From Casuarina equisetifolia (taxonomy: Eukaryota; Streptophyta; Magnoliopsida; Fagales; Casuarinaceae), in the NCBI GenBank assembly GCA_028551475.1, contig CM052356.1, forward strand, positions 32,329,884 to 32,393,883: a stretch of 64,000 nt of DNA, in the 5' to 3' direction. Within the stretch, counting starts at the first letter, position 1; every line of letters starts with the position of its first letter. A program made the position numbers and the translations under genes. The notes beneath the pieces are model-generated. The model saw only the letters and a program-made list of their open reading frames with translations. It ran no database searches and was not told the DNA's origin. Of the stretch, positions 35,684-48,213 are shown piece after piece.

Positions 35684-37602
35684 GAGCGGCGGCGATGAAG
35701 GGAGTTTGAGATTAGGGTTAGGGTTTGGGATTGAGAAATTGGGTTGGGTTGGCCTAATTTTGGGAAATTAGGGGAAAATGCGGGTTTGGAAAATCAGGGC
35801 AAAATGCGGGTTTAGGGTTTAGGGAAATTAGGGCAAAATGAAGGTTCGGAAAATCGGGGCAAAATGCAAGTTTAGGGTTTCAGAAAGAAGGGGGTAATTA
35901 TGAAAATCGGGAAAGGATAGGGGTGGGAAAAAAATGGAAGGGAAGTGCATGAAAATTCAGGGGCAAAACTGAGAAACCCAAGAAAATCTGCGCGGGGGAT
36001 CGGTTCGAAAAAAATGTGATTCCTACTACAAACTCGTGAATGAGGGCCGGAAAAAATTTTTTTGCGGAAGTGGTAGGTCTCAGAGAAGGAAAGGCTCGAG
36101 TACCATGTAAGAATTGATAGAGGGCTAGAGAATGGAGGAATCTTGTATATTCAGTCTGAAAATGTCTATACAATTGTGTACAATTTATAGGACTTAAAAC
36201 TATGCCTAATAAGGAATAATAGTAATTACAAGATTATCTATAAATAATATCAAGCATATTATTGGAATATGCTGGTGTCTAGAATGGCAACATGGTAGGT
36301 GTATCTCTCGGTCATTAACATATATACCCGCTATTAACCAAACCGGACTCGTACATGGTTCATATATGTGCGAGTTAGTGAACTTCGATGGTCGGATGTA
36401 GCAGCAAAAGATGGGCAATAATTCAGGTGACGTAGAAAACATGTAAGAAATATGCAAGTGTGAGGGAAGTCATCGAGCGAGTGTTGGGGGATGATATCGA
36501 GACCATGGATGGTCACGTTGCAACCGTCAATACAGTTGGTGGTGGGTACGGTGATATCCCATTGTCTTCAGAAAATGAGAATGGCTTCGGGCCTGGGGCA
36601 AAGCCCTTTCTTCTGCCGCGCTTTGAAAAAGTGCCTTGCCGGAATCGAGTTATCAAACGACACCGTCGGCGTTTCCATGCGATATGAAGAACGTGTACAT
36701 TTGACTTATCTGGATCACCCAAACAACGCAAGGTCTTCCCAGGTTGACCTGTTATATTCGGACCGAAGAGTTAAATGCATCCAGTTCTGAAGAACAGAAA
36801 TGGAATGATCCTTTAGCAGTAAGCTGTATGGTTGAGTTGATTGAAAAACATAAGCTTCTCAAATTGGCCTGCCACCCGGCATTCCACCTAAATCTTTAAC
36901 CTGTTCCATTGTTATTTGATTTATTTCCGATCTTCTGCTGTAGCATTGTGAAGTGCTTTTCATGGCTGCCGAAAATACTGTGCTCGTTTTTCTTTTTCTC
37001 ATACTTGGAGAAAGCGAGAGAGGGGCCACATTCCCCTAAAATTACCTACTTTCAGTTTCACTAGAATGTCTCACTCACGAGCACGCTCGTAGACGAAAGT
37101 GTAGTTTAGTCATATAACTTGAGCAGCTGACATTTACTAACATCATGCTAGACTTGAGAGAACATCCGTAGGTATAAATGCAAAGCGTATAAGCAGACCG
37201 ATATTATTTACAACTCTAAACCCCTTGTAACAGATCGATATTGTCTCGGACCTCAGTGTAGAGGCATAAGACAGTATATGTTTTATACCTACAAACCGAG
37301 AAGGGCTATAGAAAATCTCGAACTTGTTCATTGGGTTGCTGACTCCCTCAATAGAGCCGTTTACTTTGTTCTTAACCAACCAGCATGATAAGCCGATCGA
37401 GGAAGAAGCTTATTCCTCTTAACCTTCACGATCTCCTGGACAACTCACCTCCAACTCGAGTTTATTGTGCTGAACAAAACACCCCTCTTGCCTTGTAGTT
37501 TGTCGGCACTTCTCTCTATTGTGAATAAAGGGTTTGGGACACCAAAGAGTGCAAGAAAGAAGAAGAAACACGAAAATGAAAAAAAGGGCCCCTTAGTGCA
37601 GC

Positions 37603-37634
37603 ATAGGACAATAGGACAATAGGACAATAGGACA
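37603..37634. repeat. 8-bp minisatellite, four copies
   Basis: ATAGGACA repeated four times without interruption. The homologous spot in unit 4 (about 41926-41942) has fewer copies, so it expanded locally. Confidence 0.95.
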
Positions 37635-38930
37635 TGCGTAGGCTTCACGAATTTTCTGTAACTCAACTTCTACACTGCAATTATCATATATCCTCCAAGA
37701 TAGGAAGTGAAGAGTAATGGGGGAAACAGAAATAAAAATGTTATTTATTCAATTAGCTTTATCCCCAATGGTGCGTGATGAGCACTTAGAATAAGCATTT
37801 TTAATGGCTTTAATTGGAGTGCAAGCAAAGTTATAGCTAAGGACACAGTGGAAGGTGCTAGTTGGAGTAGACATTTTGGTATGGAGCAAATCAATTCACT
37901 ACAAGCCTATCAGAGGATGTGTTTGGCTATTAGAGGAAGGAGATGCCTTGAATTCCCAATAACATTAGAATTTCGAACCCAGAAAAGACATGCATTACTG
38001 ATCACGAGAGTACTACATGATCTTAGACAGAAGACTAAGAAAGATATGTTCTGTAGAGTGAAACTTGCTTCAAGATCACCTTTGAATCTTCTTGCAATAT
38101 TAATAAAGTTCTCTCCAAATTCATACATCGGGATGGATATATCTTTTCTTTTTTCCATATCTTCTCTTTTTTCCATATCTTCTTTGTGGAATTACGTCTC
38201 TTCCGAGATTATACTTTATTCTTTGCGTTTACAAAGCTAACAACTTTGTCTTTATCAGTCTTTGTTGTTGTCTTGTTTCTTAGACTGTAAACAATGCAGT
38301 GACTTTCCCAGATGTCTCGTCTAGTATCAGCAATCAAGCGTATAGAGAAAGAGCCACCGCGACATGGCCTCGCCCCCCCAAAGTCCCAAGCAATGAAGCA
38401 ATAGTGGTTTCATATCTGTTCCATCTACTAGTAAAGGCAAAAATACCACATTTATCTTTGCAGCTACACTGCTATGAACTAAATCCAACGAAGCTTCCAT
38501 ATTCCATAGGGATATCAAATTTAATAATTTCAAATTTTAACTTACGCACATATATTCTAAGCATTTATATAGAGCAAAAACAGTCATGGTTCTAAGATAA
38601 ATAAATACGAGGTACTTTTTTCCAATTTGTAGTCCAACATCATTTGTAGATAATATAATAACATATGTACCTAAGTGGTAAGATACGTACGTAACTCATA
38701 ACATCATCCAAACACAAGACTTATTTGATAGTCAAATGAAGAAAATTGGCCAGTCTACAATTTCACAAGAACTTCCATGTGCAGTCCACATTTATTTGCA
38801 GATAACATAACAGATTCACCTGGGTTCACTTATAAGATTTTCGAACATCATACAAACACAGATGTTTTTCCAAGCAAATGAAAAGCACCCACTTTACAAT
38901 TCCACGACACTTTCAATCTGCTGCCCATTC

Positions 38931-41529
38931 TTATTGGAAGATAACATTAACGGATACACGCATAATATAACGATAGAGGGAATAGATCCCATATCTTACT
39001 ATGGAGATTGAGCCCGTAGATGTAAACTGGTAAGAGGCAAGAGAAAGAGTACCGCTGTACCAGCTATGGTGCACAAGTTTTGCCTTTGCGTTTTCACCAG
39101 CGGCACCCATGGCCACATGCAAAGGGTAAAAGTGATCCGGCTGTGGGTGAGCCATTTTTGCATGGGGTGCCTTCACATCCCAATGATTCACATCTTCAAA
39201 TCTAAAGGAGCAATTACACCATCCAAGCTATAAAACACTAATAAAATCAGGTAGACTACACTTTCATGAAAAATAACCGAGATATACAAGTCAAGAAAGA
39301 AAAGCATAGAAAAGCCTCCAGCCAATGTGTATTCATTTCCTCACTTATACTGGGTTGGCATTGCCAAATATTTGACAAGCCAGTCTTTAATTAACTAACA
39401 GGACACGTAATGGCCTAAAAAATGATCAAGATTTTAGAATCTAATTGACATTGGGAATGCTTACCCAAATGAATCCAAAGGTTGAAAAGCTATTTGAAAT
39501 TCTAGTCGAAAAGCTATTTGTCGGTTGAGAAAATATACTTATCCAACCTAATCTCAAAAATGGATCATTACTTCATTAGTAAAAAATGCTGAGTTTGGAT
39601 TTTAGTGGAATATTAGACAACTAATCCTACATTAAGGAGGAAAATGCTTGTAATATGTTTTACAAGTTTAGAAAACCTCTTTTTTAATTAGGCTTTTTGA
39701 AAAGAGGTCGATCTAAGCCTTTTACATAGTTTCATAGCTAGTCATTCCTTACTATAATCTAATCAAATTTAAAAAGTGGGCTAGTCCTTTGTGGATGAAA
39801 AGATGAAGCTTTGATTGTAGGGAAATATTGGAAACCTTTCTTCTGAACAAGACTTTTTGATGAGAGCAAAGCTTGAGACTTTTCATGTGGTACTAGAGTC
39901 TTTTTTTTTTTTTTTGTATGATTCAACTCAATTGAAAAAAAAGAGTCAATCCTTTGTTGGTAAAAAGACTAGGCATGGATTGTGAAAGAATATTAGAAAA
40001 TTAATCCCATATAAGAGATAAGAGCACATGTAATGGACTTTATAAGTTTAGACAATTACTTTTCTCAATAAGATCTAATGAAGCCTTTTAAGGAGAGGTA
40101 GCCCTAGACTATCTAGTACTAATTTGCAACCACAATAAGAAAACCCTAGTACAAAATTATATTTATACGTACGTATGTATGTACATTGAAAAACCACGTT
40201 AGATAAGAAAATGGCAAATCACATATGGGTTACCTTCCCTGAAGAAGAGCATCCTTAAGCCATTCATCAAAGTCGGAAGCCCAGGAAACAACGGGACTGT
40301 CGGGGGGCCGAAGTGCTGCTCAAGTTGAGTAGCACTACCGGAACCTATAATAAGGATACCTTCATTCTTAAGAGGGGCCAATGCCTTCCCTAAGTTGTAG
40401 TGATGAGTAGCATCCCTGTCTGACTGAACTGAAAGTTCACAGACTGGGATATCTGTCTCTGGATACATCAGCACAAGGGGGACCCATGCACCATGGTCAA
40501 GCCCCCGTTTTATATCTTCGTCCGCACGATTGAAGCCCGATGCCATAAGCAGTTCCTTCACTTTCTTTGCCACTTCAGGAGCGCCTGGTGCAGGGTACTT
40601 GAGCTGATGATGAGTGAACCGTAAAGAAGGGGAAATTCTTAAGGATTTAGATGCTATAAAATGACTAATTATTTTTAAAAATGGCTTTTTTTTTAACCCA
40701 GATGTGCTATGGACTTTGTTACAGCAATAATATATGTTTTTTTTTTAATAAAGTATTATAAGCCGTTGGTTTTGAGTAAGAGTGGATTTCACTTTTAATG
40801 TCAAGTCCTACGTTAAAGGTTTGGAAAGTCATTTAGGTTTAGGTTGGATATGAATCATTGTTTAAAATTTTTTTTTTAATATATTATCAAAACTTAAGTT
40901 TTTCCTTAGCATCCTTACAGATATAGGTAAGTTCAAAATTTACATAAAAAACAATACTATGGGATGATCCAAGTCGAATTATTGCAAGGGTGTGTTTCAT
41001 AAGCAACATGGAATTATTATCTTACATTATTAAGGAGTTTTTTAAAGATTTAGATTTTATCTTTTGTCTCTTTATTCATGGACAAAGATTTTTATAAAAA
41101 AATATGGACCCATGCTTAAGGTGAAGAGGTGTACTAAATATTAAATGAAAAATATAAAAAAATATATAAAGAAATTATAAAGAAAAATTTCTCTGTTATG
41201 CATGTGTGAAGCTAGTAAAACTTTCAATGATAGGACGTAGAAGCTGAAAACGGGCAATAATTCAAGAGACGTATTGAACATGGAAGAAGTATGCGGTGTA
41301 CCTTGTACAGGTGTTGGGGGAAGTTATCGAAATCATGGATGGTCTCGTTGCGTCCGTCAATAGCGTTGACGGTGGGCACGGCGGTGTCCCAGTGTCCGGA
41401 GACAACGAGAATGGCTTTTGGCCTAGGGCAAAGACCTTTCTCCTGCCACGCTTTGAAGAAATGCCTTGCCGGAATCGAATCGTCATACGCCACCGTCCGC
41501 GTTCCGTGCGATATGAAGAAGGAGCCCAT
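38931..41529 (-). pseudogene. LigB-like pseudogene 3, three exons with frameshift and lost stop
   Basis: Exon 1 41302..41529 (228 nt, intact frame, MGSFFISHG through HLYK), exon 2 40234..40603 (370 nt; 371 in the intact copy) and exon 3 from 39201. Splice sites are conserved. In exon 2 two bases are lost at the HNLR motif (now ATQLEQ) and one gained soon after; the net -1 shifts the frame to the end of the exon and into exon 3. In exon 3 the TGA stop of the intact copy is TCA, so the old frame would run on to 38931. The SHGSPT motif is SHGTRT. A truncated transcript is possible, but the second-half metal ligand region would be out of frame. Probably a recently lost gene rather than an old fossil, because exon 1 and most of exon 2 remain open. 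Confidence 0.9.
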
Positions 41530-43470
41530 TTGACTTCTCTGGACCACCCAAACGCAATGTGGATAACTTTAGACGTTGAACTGTGTGTTGTATTACTGAC
41601 TTCATTGAAAAAAAACAAGCAACCAAGATTCACACCTGGGGGACCTCTGGCTTAGTGACCGGCAGTCCCACCACGTTCCATTTGTTATTTGAATTATTGC
41701 CACATGCATGTGCCTTAAAAGGGATTTGCTCAATCTTCAAATCTTCACCTCTCTCGCATGTCGATATTTCATTTGAGATTTTTTCACAACTCCAAACCCC
41801 TCTTGCCTTGTAGTTTACTGGTACTTCCCTCTTTATCCTGAACAAGGGGTTTAAGATTCCAAAGAGTGCTGGAAAGAAAGAAAAAGAAATACAGAAAAAA
41901 AAAGGCCCCCAATGTCCAGGGCGGCATAGGACAATAAGACATGCCTAGGCTTCACAAATTAGCTGCATAGATGTTACTTGGAAGGCTAGAAATCGATAGA
42001 TTAAGCTTTGTGGTGTCTCCTATTTGCCTATATATTATGTTAGAAAATTTCGTCTCAAATGAGACTCTTTTACAGGATCTAAGCATTGATCATGGAGAAA
42101 TAATGGGTTTAATATGCATAACATAAATAGATCAGAAGACATACCGTATTTTTCCATTTGCGCCGCCATTTTGGACTAAGTCTTCCACTCTATTCTCTTC
42201 AAATATTGACTTGATGAGATAACCAAAAGTTGTTGCGTGAAAAGGTTAGGGAGAAGGCGATAACAATGACTACGTAAAAGCCCTTTTTTATTTACCCGTG
42301 TGAATAAGCAGGTACTTGGTGTGTGTGAGTCGTGGGTTATTAATGAGTTGTGTGCTTAGTGTTTTACGGGAGAGAGGGCATGATGGATGAGGTGGCGAAA
42401 CCGCCTAAGGGGTAGTTTCCCACGACTAAACGCAATAAAATATATTTCATTATTATCTCTAAAATATCTCCTTTTAACAACATTAAATATATTCAATATA
42501 TATATAAACGGAGAGCTAGAAGGGGGACTTAGCCAATTAATAAAATGTCCATACAAATAGCCTTACTCATCAAAGTCTATTAGATGAATAACGGCCCACA
42601 CTAGCCAGTACCATATATGCAAAAGGAGAATATATGTACAATATTTGTACAATTAAATGGACCAATAAAATCACATTGCATTGCCATGATAAGGAATGAT
42701 CGTTTATGCATCATTGATATAAGCCCACATTACATGGACTCATACAATGAGCCAACAATCTCCCACTTAGGCTATAGCAATGATCATAAAAAAAATAATA
42801 CTACTAGTAGATTATATATATATGAAAATAATTTTAAAAACATTTTATGATGGTCTAGAAAATTCAGAAACATCCATTCTTGCCGATCTTGTCACATAAA
42901 GTTTCAAACTCAAAGATAATAATGGTTATTATGCCATTTAGAGACACAACTCTCAAGATAGTCACAAGAGTTCTCCACTTTACAAACATAGATCTTATAT
43001 GGTAGTGTGGTGGACAAGTAACACCACAAAAGAAATTTAGTGTTACCCTCCTATCAATCCCATTCTCCTAATGACCAGCGTCACCGACAAAACCGTCATA
43101 GGGGAATATCACTTCAAATAAAAAATGTCATCGACAAACCGTCCTAGAAGGACATCCCTAAGGTGACAAGACGTCATTGACAAAACGTCCCAGGAGAATA
43201 TAAAATGTCTTGTGTAAGATACTCAAGTACATAAATATTTATGTGTGCTACAAGACATTATAATATGGCCACAATAATGTACCCTAGCCAAATGCTTAAG
43301 GTCGCACCTCCCTTAAGACTTTATAACCTGTCTTAAACAAGCACATATGTGTCTCACAAGTTTATGAAAATTAAACAATAGACAGGTAACTAAGATATAC
43401 ATGCATCAATCAAAGTTTCATAACAATAAACAAACAAATGCTGTAATGATACATAACAATGAAGTGGGCA

Positions 43471-43566
43471 TCAGTTCCCACTGAACAAAAGTGTTCAACA
43501 AATATCAATAGCTCCCACTGAGCAAAAGCAGTAAAATAGAGAGCATAAGCTCCCACTAAACAAAGG
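43471..43566. repeat. Three PPT-like repeats downstream of copia 2 RNase H
   Basis: On the plus strand TTCCCACTGA, CTCCCACTGA and CTCCCACTAA recur at about 43475, 43512 and 43550, spaced 38-39 bp, each followed by a CAAA-type tail. On the element's strand they read AGTGGGA(A/G), like the true polypurine tract AAGTGGGAGAT beside the LTR at 42758. Confidence 0.8.
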
Positions 43567-43606
43567 CATCAAATGAAGAACAAAGACCCATGCGATCAGC
43601 GTGCTT

Positions 43607-46600
43607 TTACAATACAGAAGGACTTAACCCTTTAGTAAGTGGGTCAGCTACCATGGCATTTGTTTCAATGTATTCCACTGCAACTTCACCGTTCTTTACC
43701 CTCTCTTTAATTGTCAAAAATTTGATCTCTATGTGCTTGGCCCTTTTGATATTTCTATTGTCGTTGATGAATGACACAGCAGCAGAATTATCACAATATA
43801 ATTGAACGGGCCTTTCAATAAAATCAAGGGCAATTAACAACTTTATAAGATTTTTCAACCAAATGGCTTGAACAGCCGCACCATAACAAGCCATAAACTC
43901 TGCATGCATGGTGGAGGATGTAATCAATGTCTGTTTAATGCTTTTCCATGACATTACTCCACCTACCATAATGAAAACATAACCTGATGTGGATTTCAAA
44001 TCATCCTTATCGCCTGCAAAATCTGCATCTGAATACCCAACAAAGCTCCAAATCATCCACATGTCTATAAGTTAACATATAATTCCTTGTTCCTTTCAAG
44101 TATCTCATAACTTTCTTGGCAGCAACCCAATGATCATGACCAGGGTTAGATTGAAATCTGCCAAGAACTCCAGTGGCAAAAGAAATATTGGGTCTGGTGC
44201 AAACCTGTGTATACATGAAGCTACCTACTGCACTAGCATATGGTATTTTCTTCATAGTTTCCTTATCAGCTTCACTTTGAGGGCATTGTAATTTATTCAG
44301 CTTGTCACTTCTAAGTATTGGTGCACTTCCAGGTTTACAATCTTGCATGTTAAACCTTGCTAATACTTGATCAATATATGCCCTCTGAGAAAGACCTAAC
44401 AATCGACGTGAACGATCTCTATGGATCTCAATCCCGAGAACAAAAGAAGCTTCACCAAGGTCTTTCATATCAAACTGAGAAGACAATAATGTCTTAGTTT
44501 CTCGAAGTAACCTCATATCTTTGCATGTCAATAATATGTCATCGACATAAAGAATTAACAAAATTGGGGTACTCCCATTGAACTTGGTATATATGCAACG
44601 ATCCATCAAGTTCTCAACAAAACTACACGAAGTGATAAAGTTATCAAATTTCAAGTACCATTGCCTCGAGGCTTACTTAAGGCCATAAATAGATTTCTTT
44701 AGCTTACAAACAAACTTACTAACATTATGTTTCACAAAACCCTCAGGTTGTTCCATATATACTTCTTTATCCAAGACTCCATTTAAAAAGGCAGTCTTAA
44801 CATCCATTTGGTGCAGTTCCATATCAAAATAAGCCATTAGTGCCATAACAATCCTAAATGAGTCTTTAGAGGATACTGGCGAAAAAGTCTCATCATAATC
44901 AACTCCATTTTTCTGTGTGAATCCCTTAGCAACCAATCTGGCCTTGAATCTGTCTATCTTTCCAATGGAATCTTTCTTTGTTTTAAACACCCATTTGCAA
45001 CCAACAAGCTTGCATCCTTCAGGTCACTCAACTAAATCCCAAACTTCATTATGCTTCATGGATTGCATTTCATCTTTCATAGCATTTAACTAAAATTCTG
45101 ATTGTGGACTTGAAACAGCCTCAGAGTAGGTCACTGGATCCTGTACAATCCCAATGTCATAATCATTTTCACCAAGATATACCTCATAGTCAGGGTGGAT
45201 AGCCAATCTCCTCTCTCTAGTAGATCTCCGAACTGGTGGAGCTACAGTATTTTGATCTTGAGCTTGCATTTCCACAACTAAAACTTCATTAGTATCATGC
45301 TCTTACACATCTGAATGTACCAGAATTGGTTCAACAGGTTGCATGCTCAATGAAGTAAAAGGATCAGCTTCAACACCTACATAGGTAATGCCTCCGCTCT
45401 CTGAGGTTTGTGAACATTCAACTTTCTCTGTAACATCAAGCTCTAAGAACTTACCTGTTTGCGAATCCACAATTCTAGGACCTCCACCAGGGTTATAGAA
45501 TCGATAGCCCTTGGAGTGCTCTGGGTAGGACACAAAATAACATCTAGTGGTTCGTGGATCTAACTTTCTTAGAGTTGGATTATATAGTTTCACCTCCGCT
45601 GGGCATCCCTAAACTTTAATATGGTTTAAACTAGGTTTACGTCCCTTAAATAACTCAAACAGAGTCAACTGAATTGCTTTAATAGGAACACGATTAAGAA
45701 TATAAATAGAAGTCTTTAAGGCTTCTCCTCATAGAAATTGGGGTAGATTACTCCCACTCATCATGCTTCTAACCATATCCATCAAAGTTCTATTTCGCCT
45801 CTCAGCGACACCATTCTGTTCTGGGCTCCCTGGCATAGTGAATTGAGCTATTATGCCAGAATCTTGTAAATATTGAGCAAATGGTCCCTTATGTTGTCAT
45901 GTGTCACCATGTCTTCCATAGTATTCTCCACCTTGATCAGATCTCACAATCTTTATACTCTTTCCCAACTGTTTCTTAACTTCAACCTTAAATTCCTTAA
46001 ACTTCCCAAGAGACTCTGACTTCTCTTTGATCAAATACACATATCCATAACGTGAGAAATTATCTATAAAGGTAATGAAATAAATATCACCTTGTAGTGT
46101 TGGTCTATATGAACCACTTATATTAGTGTGTACCATATCCAACAAATCAGAACAGTGAACTGCAGTCTTCTTCTTTGTCTTAGTTAATTTACCTCTACAA
46201 CAATCCACACAAGTTTCCAAATCCTCATTAAGAGTGGGCAAAATTCTTACTTTTATCAACCTTTGTATTCTCTCTTTTGAAATGTGGCAGAGTCTCTTAT
46301 GCCATAATGTATATGATTGCTCTTTAGACATCACCCTCTTAGGAACATTACTTTCATCATTCATTGTAACATAGATCTCATATGGGGATAAACAAATCTT
46401 ATATAAACCATGATTCAAAGTGCAACAACCAACAAGGTTCGAATTAAAACATACATTTATAATGGAGTTCTTAACTTCAAAAGAATACCCCAATTTGTCC
46501 AACAAAGAAACTGAAACTAGATTCTGTCTAAAGGACGGTACATAAAAGGTGTTATATAAGGTCATCCTAAAACCACTCTCTAAAAGCAAGGTGACATCTC

Positions 46601-46625
46601 CAACGAACTCCATATCAACTTTCAC
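43607..46625 (-). pseudogene. Copia 2 pol remnants (integrase, RT, RNase H)
   Basis: GAG-pre-integrase and integrase 45897-46625 (LWHKRLCHIS; CVDCCRGK; FIDNFSRYGYVY; RSDQGGEY). Further integrase C-terminal part 45303-45593. RT 44673-44990 (DETFSPVSSKDS, DVKTAFLNG) and 44007-44654 with an intact YVDD catalytic motif. One TAA codon separates the two RT pieces between GLK and ASRQW. RNase H 43607-44062 (GYSDADFAGDKDD, DNSAAV, KHIEIKFLTIKE). Only a modest number of lesions separate it from an open polyprotein, but as it stands it is defective. Confidence 0.9.
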
Positions 46626-46639
46626 GTTGTTCCCCGCAA

Positions 46640-47680
46640 AGAGATACTACTTATCCTGACTTGGCCTTCTCTGGTTTATGAATCCCTGAATGGTAAATGT
46701 TACATGGTTAGTGGCACCTGTATCTAACCACCAAGAACTAGAGGGTGTTTCTACCATATGAGACTCACAAACATAAGTTAAAGAGTAATTACCTCCATCT
46801 GGGTGCTTTCCCTTGCTCTTCCTGAGCCTGGGACAATCAGGTTTCTTATGCCCATTTGCCCTGCAATAAAAACATACAATCTCATCTGGCTTAACCCTAA
46901 TAGCCATTTGAGACCTCATTGTCCCAGCAACACTGCCCTGAGGGGCTACTTCACGGAAAGTTGGGCGAGCCCTTTTAGGGTCTCTATTACGTTGATGCTT
47001 GAATATTCTATTTCTACAAGAACTAGCTCCCTGAGTATATGAGGCAACTCAACTTTTATTAGCTCTTAATTGCTTCTCTTCAACCATCAATTGAGCTAAC
47101 AGCTAATTGGTTGTCCACTGCTCATGCCGCATATGATAATTTGTCTTAAGAACAACAAAGTCAGCATGAAGACTATTCAAAACCTTATGAATGATAATTG
47201 CATCAAAAAGGGGAATATCTGCCTTCTTGAGTTTGGCCTTATAGTCAATCACCTTCATGATATAATTCCTTACAGGCATAGACCTATCATACTTAAGATC
47301 AAATAACTCTTGCAGAAGCTCTCCAGCTAGAGCATTAATGGGCGGTGTATATTGTTTCTCCACTACTTCAAGAAATTCCTTAGTAATGCCATCGGTGGGT
47401 AAATCTGCCTGAAGGTGATCCTCAATTGTCCTTTACATTGTTAATATACAAAACTCATTCTTTCTAGTCCAGGTAGCACACTTATTCCTATATTCTTCTG
47501 TGCTAGCCTCAGTAGGATCCTTTAGATTTTCAATAGTGAGGACTGAATGTAGATCAGAAATCCACAAAGCGAAGTGGAGATCAGCTAACCATTTCTTGAA
47601 GTTCGATCCAGTCAAGATTTCTATGGTTATTGTGCAGTTGTTGACTGTGAAAGTTGCTGTAATTCATAATACATAACAAG
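46640..47680 (-). pseudogene. Copia 2 gag and protease region
   Basis: Gag-like segments at 47433-47615 (TGSNFKKWLADLHFALW) and 47103-47363 (ELLQELFDLKYD). A zinc knuckle CFYCRANGHKKPDC is at about 46830-46875 and a protease motif WWLDTGATNH at about 46705-46735. Stops separate the pieces, so this is not a single open frame. Confidence 0.85.
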
Positions 47681-47980
47681 AGCACACAGTGAGTAGATAA
47701 GAAGAGAGTTTCACAAGCATTATCATATAAACACCTGCAGGCAGTCGACATGACATGCCATCTAGAAACTCTCCACACAACAGCTGTCATAAGGAAGAAC
47801 CAATCATCACAATCCACCACCTGTGAGTGTATGGACTGTAAAGACTGACCCAAATCCAGGCATGCTAGTTGTGTAACATCCAATTCCTAATACATAATTA
47901 CCTCCTGTGGGAGAATGAAACGTACTAGGATTGGACTCATCTACAGTACAAGAACAAAGTCTCATAATTCAATTAAATTA

Positions 47981-48102
47981 CGCCACTGTGGTGGTCACAA
48001 TCCAATTGAATCACATGACCCCCGCGTACTTGGAAAAATTCTTCAAATGCACAAAACACGAACCCACCACCTAACCAAGGTGTGCCACTGTGGTGGTCAC
48101 AA
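47981..48102. repeat. 20-bp direct repeat with hairpin core in copia 2 leader
   Basis: GCCACTGTGGTGGTCACAA occurs at 47982-48000 and again at 48084-48102. Each copy contains CCACTGTGGTGG, which can fold on itself (CCAC/GTGG). It lies in the untranslated leader of copia 2, where dimerisation or packaging signals are expected, but no function is shown. Confidence 0.8.
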
Positions 48103-48169
48103 CTCAATTAAGCTATGAGTTCGGTTTGTGCTGCGGGATAAAACATACACTACTCACAATCCAAATGTG

Positions 48170-48213
48170 CAACTTAATTTTATTTTATTTTATTTTATTT
48201 TTTATTTTTTTAT
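48170..48213. repeat. (TTTTA)n microsatellite
   Basis: Run of TTTTA-type repeats with two longer T tracts at its right end, inside the leader of copia 2. Confidence 0.9.

Larger units (their letters stand above)
30769..36320 (-). mobile_element. Copia LTR retrotransposon 1, degenerate
   Basis: LTRs 30769-30942 (3' LTR, 174 bp) and 36106-36320 (5' LTR, 215 bp) start TGTAAGAATTG and end CATTAACA. The 3' copy lacks about 41 bp near its end; otherwise I see about four substitutions. A polypurine tract (GAGGGGGAA on the minus strand, 30943-30952) adjoins the 3' LTR, and a tRNA-iMet-like primer site (TGGTACTCGAGCC) adjoins the 5' LTR. Domain order gag, protease, integrase, RT, RNase H is copia (Ty1) order. 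Coding is broken by stops, frameshifts and a 40-bp tandem duplication, so it is non-autonomous. It is inserted in LigB pseudogene 2. Confidence 0.95.
30103..36700 (-). pseudogene. LigB-like pseudogene 2, lacks exon 2, split by copia 1
   Basis: Exon 1 homologue at about 36471..36700 and exon 3 homologue at 30103..30258, both minus strand; the copia element 30769-36320 lies between. Exon 1 starts MYTFFISHGN, gains one base soon after, and reaches a stop; the metal-ligand motif SGHWDT has become a stop followed by RQWD. The splice donor AAG|GT is no longer there. Exon 3 begins [10 protein letters not shown], has a 2-base loss in the DHFYPLH motif and lacks about 40 bases before the former stop. 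No exon 2 sequence is found on either side of the copia insertion. Intron 2 homology ends at the left target duplication and intron 1 homology begins soon after the right one. Confidence 0.88.
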
